DNA of 11,022 nucleotides from Saprospirales bacterium. GTDB taxonomy: Bacteria > Bacteroidota > Bacteroidia > Chitinophagales > Saprospiraceae. The DNA is taken from positions 1 to 11,022 of the forward strand of contig PWJP01000231.1 of NCBI GenBank assembly GCA_003559985.1. Reading direction: 5' to 3'. Of this stretch, positions 7,339 to 11,022 are shown piece by piece; the stretch's first letter is position 1, and each line of letters begins with the position of its first letter. Under the pieces are notes generated by a model. The model was not told the DNA's origin and searched no databases. It saw only the letters and a program-made list of their open reading frames with translations. The translations under genes and the position numbers were made by a program.

Positions 7339-8661
7339 CTAAAGCTTTTCTGCTCGCTCTATAATAAATTCATACACCCTTCGGTAGTCTTTCCAACCGT
7401 CAAATCCCGACAGTGAACTGTTGTGCCAAAGATAGGAAAAAATCCCATTGGTTGTATATGTCTCTTCCATAAGTTGACTTACAAGTTCACAGGACTCAGT
7501 AGGCCCGGCAGCCATGTGGTGCTTCACAGACGCGTCCATAAAAACCAGTGGATGCACCTTCAACGTTGTGATTTCTTCCCTTTCCAAATCGTACCAATAA
7601 AAGGGCCTCGATGTTCCGGCCCTGAATCCGGGCAAATCGTGAAACCCCATGCTGTGGTCCTCACTTATTCCCGCATCGATCAAGGCTCTGTAGGTATCGG
7701 GGAAGCAAAGATTTAAAAAGTGCTGCCTGGAAATTTCAATAGGTTGTTCTACCAACTCCTCCATTTGCTTTTTCTCCCTCAAAATTATTTCCGCTGAGTG
7801 GTTGCTGTATAATGACGGATGGAGACCCCAGATAATTCTGTTTCCCCATTTTAATATTTCCTTTTTGAATGGAAATTTTTCATCCAATCCGCTGCGGTCT
7901 TGTGGCCTGGATTTTTTTGACGGAAAGAGTAGAAAGCAATACAGTTTACTCTGAAGCTTTTCAGCATCACGGACAAGCAACTCCAATTTATCGTATGGAT
8001 CTTTTGCACTGCCAATATGAAATCTGAGACGCTCCCCCACTCCACTAAGGTCTCCTCTCAGAAGTTGCGCCCCACCGGAGCCAAAAGAACGCAACAATGA
8101 CTTTCCCTTCACTGCGTAAAAGGTGTCAATATCACAGGAGGGTTGCATTCCAAAACCCGGACTTAACAACTCCAAATCGGGTCTGACCTCCCGCAGCCAA
8201 TCCAGGAGCTGTTTAATCCACTGGTCAATTATAGGAATTTGTAAAAGCCCAGAGTCGGCGAGCACGGAATCATCACTGCGAAAACGCCCAAAAGAATCTT
8301 TTTCTGAATCGCGCCGATTGTACTCTTCCATCCTGCTCAACAGGAAAAAGCCAAGCCCAATAAAGTCTATGGCTGTCCGACAATTGGCTCCTTCTTTTAG
8401 AAGAAAATCCTCACTGCTTAGCTCTTCTACCACATGATTTTTGTCAACAACAGCGCCTTTTTTCAAAAGTCCTGAATCCGGTACGGTGAGATCTGTGTCT
8501 GCCGGTGGGCTTTCATTGCCGTAATAAAGCACCAAATCCGGTCTCGTACCCTCCAAAAAGGTGGAGGCCACAACCGATTCAGCACCGAGGCGATTTTTCA
8601 GATACCGGAGCATGTAATCCAGTCTGGGTGAAATTATCGAAGTTATAACTACAATTCGCAT
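7339..8661 (-). CDS. Polysaccharide-deacetylase-like protein (Bacteroidota DUF7033-type)
   Basis: This 440-residue protein matches a long Bacteroidota family annotated as polysaccharide deacetylase-like. The N-terminal part (1-165) is the family-specific region, with IGLGFFLLSRMEEY (101-114). The C-terminal part resembles a NodB-type barrel: SCDIDT (175-180) in the place of the metal-binding T/S-x-D-x-D motif, GLHPSLYSN (279-287), SRQHFLNL (311-318), SMGFHDLPGFRAG (337-349) followed by RPFYWYDL (352-359), and a terminal LWHNSS (411-416). These could supply the two aspartates and the histidines of a metal site. There is no signal peptide or membrane segment, so it would act in the cytoplasm, possibly on a glycan precursor. 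The family name is from memory; the true substrate is unknown. It is first in the leftward cluster and ends 39 bases before upp. Confidence 0.78.
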   Translation of the reverse strand: MRIVVITSIISPRLDYMLRYLKNRLGAESVVASTFLEGTRPDLVLYYGNESPPADTDLTVPDSGLLKKGAVVDKNHVVEELSSEDFLLKEGANCRTAIDFIGLGFFLLSRMEEYNRRDSEKDSFGRFRSDDSVLADSGLLQIPIIDQWIKQLLDWLREVRPDLELLSPGFGMQPSCDIDTFYAVKGKSLLRSFGSGGAQLLRGDLSGVGERLRFHIGSAKDPYDKLELLVRDAEKLQSKLYCFLLFPSKKSRPQDRSGLDEKFPFKKEILKWGNRIIWGLHPSLYSNHSAEIILREKKQMEELVEQPIEISRQHFLNLCFPDTYRALIDAGISEDHSMGFHDLPGFRAGTSRPFYWYDLEREEITTLKVHPLVFMDASVKHHMAAGPTESCELVSQLMEETYTTNGIFSYLWHNSSLSGFDGWKDYRRVYEFIIERAEKL

Positions 8662-8848
8662 CGGTTGGGTTCTGCCAGTGATTTTGTAAGGCGAATGTAA
8701 TATTTATCTCAAACATTGCTGCCCTATAAGAACGGGCTGAGAAAATTTGCGTCCAACTGGTACCTGTTGAAAAAACACAAGCTACTAAAAAATTGGGGGT
8801 TACAAAGAACAAACTCCACGGCTGTATTCCATAAAGGGTAATCCTGAA

Positions 8849-8860
8849 AAAACCGGTTTT
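8849..8860. repeat. 12-base perfect palindrome over the -33 box
   Basis: AAAACCGGTTTT is a perfect palindrome whose last three bases are the first three of the -33 box TTTG (8858-8861). Its placement fits an operator at which a dimeric regulator would block or modulate the promoter. Chance occurrence of a single 12-base palindrome is quite possible, so the function is inference. Confidence 0.35.
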
Positions 8861-8888
8861 GCAGCTTAGAAATTATTGGCTATATTTG
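8858..8888 (+). promoter_or_regulatory. Perfect-consensus Bacteroidota promoter of the OMP-lipA unit
   Basis: TTTG (8858-8861), a spacer of exactly 19 bases, and TATATTTG (8881-8888) match the phylum consensus TTTG-N19-TAnnTTTG with no mismatch. Transcription should begin near 8894-8896, about 208 bases before the ATG of the outer-membrane gene. No better promoter lies closer to that gene, so the long leader is probably real. Confidence 0.8.
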
Positions 8889-8917
8889 ATGCAGATTCGA
8901 TGGTGATAAGTCAGTAG

Positions 8918-8995
8918 ATGTTTGAAAAGCAGTTTAAGAAAAATCACCACGCAAAATATAGCAAAGTTCAGGGAGTTATGTTAATGGACATTTGA
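8918..8995 (+). other. Possible 25-codon leader ORF
   Basis: An ATG about 24 bases after the predicted transcription start opens a frame encoding MFEKQFKKNHHAKYSK followed by VQGVMLMDI and TGA. The product would be a small basic peptide. There is no convincing Shine-Dalgarno sequence and nothing I recognise in the peptide. A 25-codon frame easily arises by chance; only its position, first ATG in an unusually long leader, makes it worth recording. Confidence 0.2.
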
Positions 8996-9102
8996 GAACA
9001 CCGTGTCGTCGGGAATCCAGGGGTCCAAATAAAATATAGCCGGGCAGACACTAACTTTTTTACCTCGGAAGGCGTTAACAAGCCAGGTACAGGAATAAAA
9101 GA

Positions 9103-9900
9103 ATGAAGTTAAAAATACTTTTAGCACCGTTAATTGCGCTATCGCTCGTATTCTCTTACGCAGCGGTTACAGCACAGGTGACCTTTCAGCCTCTGGAAGA
9201 GCAGCCACCTGACCGGGATGCTGGGATTGTTTACACCCGCGAAACTGCTTTTGACCTCTTTTTACACACCTCGGGAATAGGTTTTGGAATGAAATTCGGA
9301 GAGCTGGAAACGTATTACCGGACCAGCTATTACCACATAGAGATCAGCACTCTCAAACACTCCAAGGAAGTCAGGCAGTCCAATAGAGTTAGTTTATTCA
9401 ATGTGCTCTCTAAACCCTATGTGTTCGGAAAGCAGAATAGCTTTTTTGCCATACGCGGTGGGATGGGCAATCTTCGGTACTTTTCAGAAAAAGCCAAAAG
9501 GCGTGGAATTGCAGTGGGCGTAAATTATCAGGGAGGCCTCTCCCTTGGATTACTGAAACCTTATTACCTGGATTTGAGGAACAACACAGACGGTCAATTT
9601 GGCCCTGTGCGCAGTGAAAAATATTCGTCGGAAAACCACGAACGTTTTCTTGACCAGAGCCTCATAGAGGGACACAGTGGTTTCTTTACCGGAATTATGG
9701 AGACGAGTTTCGTTCCAGGCCTGCACTTTAAAGGAGGTGTTCACTTTGCCTGGGGGGCTTTTGAAGAGCGGGTACGAGCACTTGAATTGGGCGTAATGGT
9801 GGATGTGTTCTTTAGAGAGGTGCCCATTATGATTGAGGCCGATAGTAAGCCCTACTTTATCAACCTTTACCTAACTTTGCAGTTTGGTAGTAGAAGGTAG
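9103..9900 (+). CDS. Secreted protein, probable outer-membrane beta-barrel, upstream of lipA
   Basis: The 265-residue product starts with a clear Sec signal peptide: MKLK, a hydrophobic stretch to about residue 22, and an Ala-x-Ala-type cleavage site after Ala24 (AVTA then Gln25). There is no lipobox cysteine. The mature part is rich in alternating hydrophobic/polar strands with aromatic belts and glycine turns (for example IRGGMGNLRYF, LHFKGGVHFAWGAF, LELGVMVDVFF). It ends in FINLYLTLQF, typical of the last strand of an outer-membrane barrel, followed by GSRR. I infer an outer-membrane barrel of about 8 to 12 strands; no specific family or ligand is recognised. lipA follows after 23 bases, so the two are almost certainly co-transcribed from the promoter at 8858-8888. 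I see no biochemical reason for the pairing. Confidence 0.75.
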   Translation: MKLKILLAPLIALSLVFSYAAVTAQVTFQPLEEQPPDRDAGIVYTRETAFDLFLHTSGIGFGMKFGELETYYRTSYYHIEISTLKHSKEVRQSNRVSLFNVLSKPYVFGKQNSFFAIRGGMGNLRYFSEKAKRRGIAVGVNYQGGLSLGLLKPYYLDLRNNTDGQFGPVRSEKYSSENHERFLDQSLIEGHSGFFTGIMETSFVPGLHFKGGVHFAWGAFEERVRALELGVMVDVFFREVPIMIEADSKPYFINLYLTLQFGSRR

Positions 9901-9910
9901 TATTTTATAA

Positions 9911-9917
9911 AAAGGAG
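9911..9917 (+). promoter_or_regulatory. Strong Shine-Dalgarno sequence of lipA
   Basis: AAAGGAG ends six bases before the ATG at 9924. This is an unusually good ribosome binding site for a Bacteroidota gene. It decides the start in favour of ATG 9924 over the in-frame TTG at 9918, which would abut the site directly. Confidence 0.75.
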
Positions 9918-9923
9918 TTGCAA

Positions 9924-10796
9924 ATGGTTGAATTACCAATAGTAGAATCACCCAAAGAACGCAAGAGAAAGCCCGAATGGCTGAGAGTTAAATTGCCAAT
10001 TGGCAAAAAATATAAAAGGGTCAGGGAACTGGTCGATAAGTACAATCTCAATACCATATGTCAGTCCGGTAACTGTCCCAATATGGGAGAATGCTGGGGT
10101 GCGGGAACAGCCACATTTATGATACTCGGCAACACATGTACCAGATCGTGTTCTTTCTGTGCAGTCAAAACCGGAAGACCACCGGAATACGATGAGAATG
10201 AACCCGAGCGCGTAGCTGAAGCCATCGATCTGATGGGTGTAAAACACGCCGTAATCACTTCCGTAAACAGAGACGAGCGTAAGGACCGCGGAGCGGAAAT
10301 CTGGTACCAAACGGTTGTCCAGATCAAGGAGAGATGCCCCGATACTACCATCGAAACCTTAATACCCGATGTACGGGCAACCTGGTGGGCACTGGAGAGA
10401 ATGATCTCCGCCGGTCAGGAAGTGGTTTCCCACAATATGGAAACGGTCCAAAGCCTCTACAGAAAGGTCAGACCACAAGCCAAATACGACCGCAGCCTCG
10501 AACAGATTAAACGAACCAAAGAATACGGTAAGAGAACCAAGAGCGGTATCATGGTTGGCCTCGGTGAAACCCATGATGAAGTTTTCCAGATCATGGATGA
10601 CCTGGTGGAACATGGTTGCGATGTACTGACCATTGGACAGTACCTACAGCCGACCAAAATGCACATTGAAGTAGCGGAGTATGTCCACCCGGATGTTTTC
10701 GCCATGTACAAAGAGGTCGGTATGGAAAAAGGGTTTGACTTTGTGGAGAGTGGACCACTTGTAAGATCATCCTACCACGCTGAGCGCCATCTGTAA
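9924..10796 (+). CDS. lipA: Lipoyl synthase
   Basis: This 290-residue radical SAM enzyme inserts two sulfurs into protein-bound octanoyl groups to make the lipoyl cofactor of pyruvate and 2-oxoglutarate dehydrogenases and the glycine cleavage system. The auxiliary cluster that donates sulfur is bound by Cys46, Cys51 and Cys57 (CQSGNCPNMGEC). The radical SAM cluster is bound by Cys72, Cys76 and Cys79 (CTRSCSFC). The C-terminal RSSY motif, whose serine ligates the auxiliary cluster, is present in GPLVRSSYHAERHL. Length matches the family's usual 285-320 residues. All catalytic residues are in place, so it should be active. It follows the barrel gene by 23 bases. lipB is not in the window. Confidence 0.97.
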   Translation: MVELPIVESPKERKRKPEWLRVKLPIGKKYKRVRELVDKYNLNTICQSGNCPNMGECWGAGTATFMILGNTCTRSCSFCAVKTGRPPEYDENEPERVAEAIDLMGVKHAVITSVNRDERKDRGAEIWYQTVVQIKERCPDTTIETLIPDVRATWWALERMISAGQEVVSHNMETVQSLYRKVRPQAKYDRSLEQIKRTKEYGKRTKSGIMVGLGETHDEVFQIMDDLVEHGCDVLTIGQYLQPTKMHIEVAEYVHPDVFAMYKEVGMEKGFDFVESGPLVRSSYHAERHL

Positions 10797-10878
10797 TATT
10801 TTTCGCTGATAAATCCTACTACAAACCACTACCAATCAGCATTTTAAGGAGTTTTGCGAAACTTTTTTCAGGAAGCAG

Positions 10879-10909
10879 TTTGTTTATATACTAAATGCAA
10901 TTACCTTTG
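10879..10909 (+). promoter_or_regulatory. Perfect-consensus promoter of tRNA-fMet
   Basis: TTTG (10879-10882), a spacer of exactly 19 bases, and TACCTTTG (10902-10909) match the Bacteroidota consensus without mismatch. Transcription should begin near 10915, about 24 bases before the mature tRNA. The -7 region ATTACCTTTGCAG (10900-10912) is identical to that ahead of rpsP. Confidence 0.82.
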
Positions 10910-10913
10910 CAGT

Positions 10914-10930
10914 CCGCTTGAAAAAAGCGG
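10914..10930 (+). repeat. Small hairpin in the tRNA-fMet leader
   Basis: CCGCTT (10914-10919) and AAGCGG (10925-10930) can form a six-base-pair stem with the loop GAAAA. It lies at the predicted transcript 5' end, just ahead of the tRNA. It could affect start or processing of the precursor, but it is small and may be incidental. Confidence 0.35.
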
Positions 10931-10938
10931 GTCTATAT

Positions 10939-11011
<73 letters not shown>

Positions 11012-11022
11012 CTACGAAAAAA

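Larger units (their letters stand above)
8662..9102. other. 441-base divergent intergenic region with promoter, palindrome and long leader
   Basis: This region separates the leftward deacetylase-like gene from the rightward OMP-lipA pair. The left part (8662-8848) holds no consensus promoter for the leftward gene that I can find; the nearest is AATGTTTG on the minus strand at 8717-8710, one mismatch from -7 and with no -33. A 12-base palindrome (8849-8860) overlaps the perfect plus-strand promoter (8858-8888). About 200 bases of apparent leader follow. They contain a 25-codon ORF (8918-8995) and a 7-base-pair inverted repeat, TGGTGAT (8901-8907) with ATCACCA (8943-8949). I recognise no known riboswitch. 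Confidence 0.6.

Noticed and set aside
8579..8812. 77-codon minus-strand open frame upstream of the deacetylase-like gene
   Set aside because: It overlaps the start of the deacetylase-like gene in a different frame and has no recognisable features or start context.
10797..10878. Possible terminator after lipA (CTGAT ... ATCAG)
   Set aside because: Five base pairs separated by about 24 bases with no following T run; not a credible intrinsic terminator.

Overview
This is an 11 kb stretch of chromosome from a member of the Bacteroidota, probably a free-living aquatic Cytophagia- or Flavobacteriia-like lineage (phylum is well supported, anything finer is a guess). Four things point there. Two promoters match the phylum's own consensus exactly (TTTG, 19 bases, TAnnTTTG). 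Most genes lack Shine-Dalgarno sequences. The long polysaccharide-deacetylase-like protein resembles one I recall from Bacteroidota. The tRNA gene has no encoded CCA. Most of the content is core and housekeeping; I see no phage, plasmid, insertion sequence, CRISPR array or defence island.

Layout from left to right. The minus-strand start of rpsP (ribosomal protein bS16, first 11 codons only) runs off the left edge, behind a leader and a -7 element. Next is a two-gene minus-strand ABC-2 exporter operon (ATPase 1059-1967, then permease 166-972). Divergent from it, a plus-strand gene (2207-3757) encodes a fused two-domain oligopeptide-type ABC ATPase with no permease or binding protein in view. 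Its 3' end overlaps tail-to-tail by 31 bases with a minus-strand zinc-ribbon methyltransferase (3727-4518). A run of minus-strand genes follows, read from right to left: deacetylase-like protein (7339-8661), uracil phosphoribosyltransferase upp (6649-7299), a cysteine-less ArsC/Spx-fold protein (6187-6573) and a sodium:solute symporter (4621-6096). Gaps of 39 to 102 bases make partial co-transcription likely.

After a 441-base intergenic region, a perfect-consensus promoter (8858-8888) precedes a leader of about 200 bases and a plus-strand pair: a secreted, probably outer-membrane beta-barrel protein (9103-9900) and lipoyl synthase lipA (9924-10796). The window ends with an initiator tRNA-fMet gene (10939-11011) driven by a second perfect-consensus promoter.

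The genes do not form one pathway. upp salvages uracil, lipA makes the lipoyl cofactor of 2-oxoacid dehydrogenases, the symporter imports a small solute using sodium, and the ABC systems export or import unknown substrates. The most informative observations concern regulation: a 13-base -7 element shared by rpsP and the initiator tRNA, a palindrome on the -33 box of the OMP-lipA promoter, and its long leader holding a possible tiny ORF. The orphan fused ATPase and the redox-dead ArsC-fold protein are also worth following up. I found no convincing new multi-gene system.
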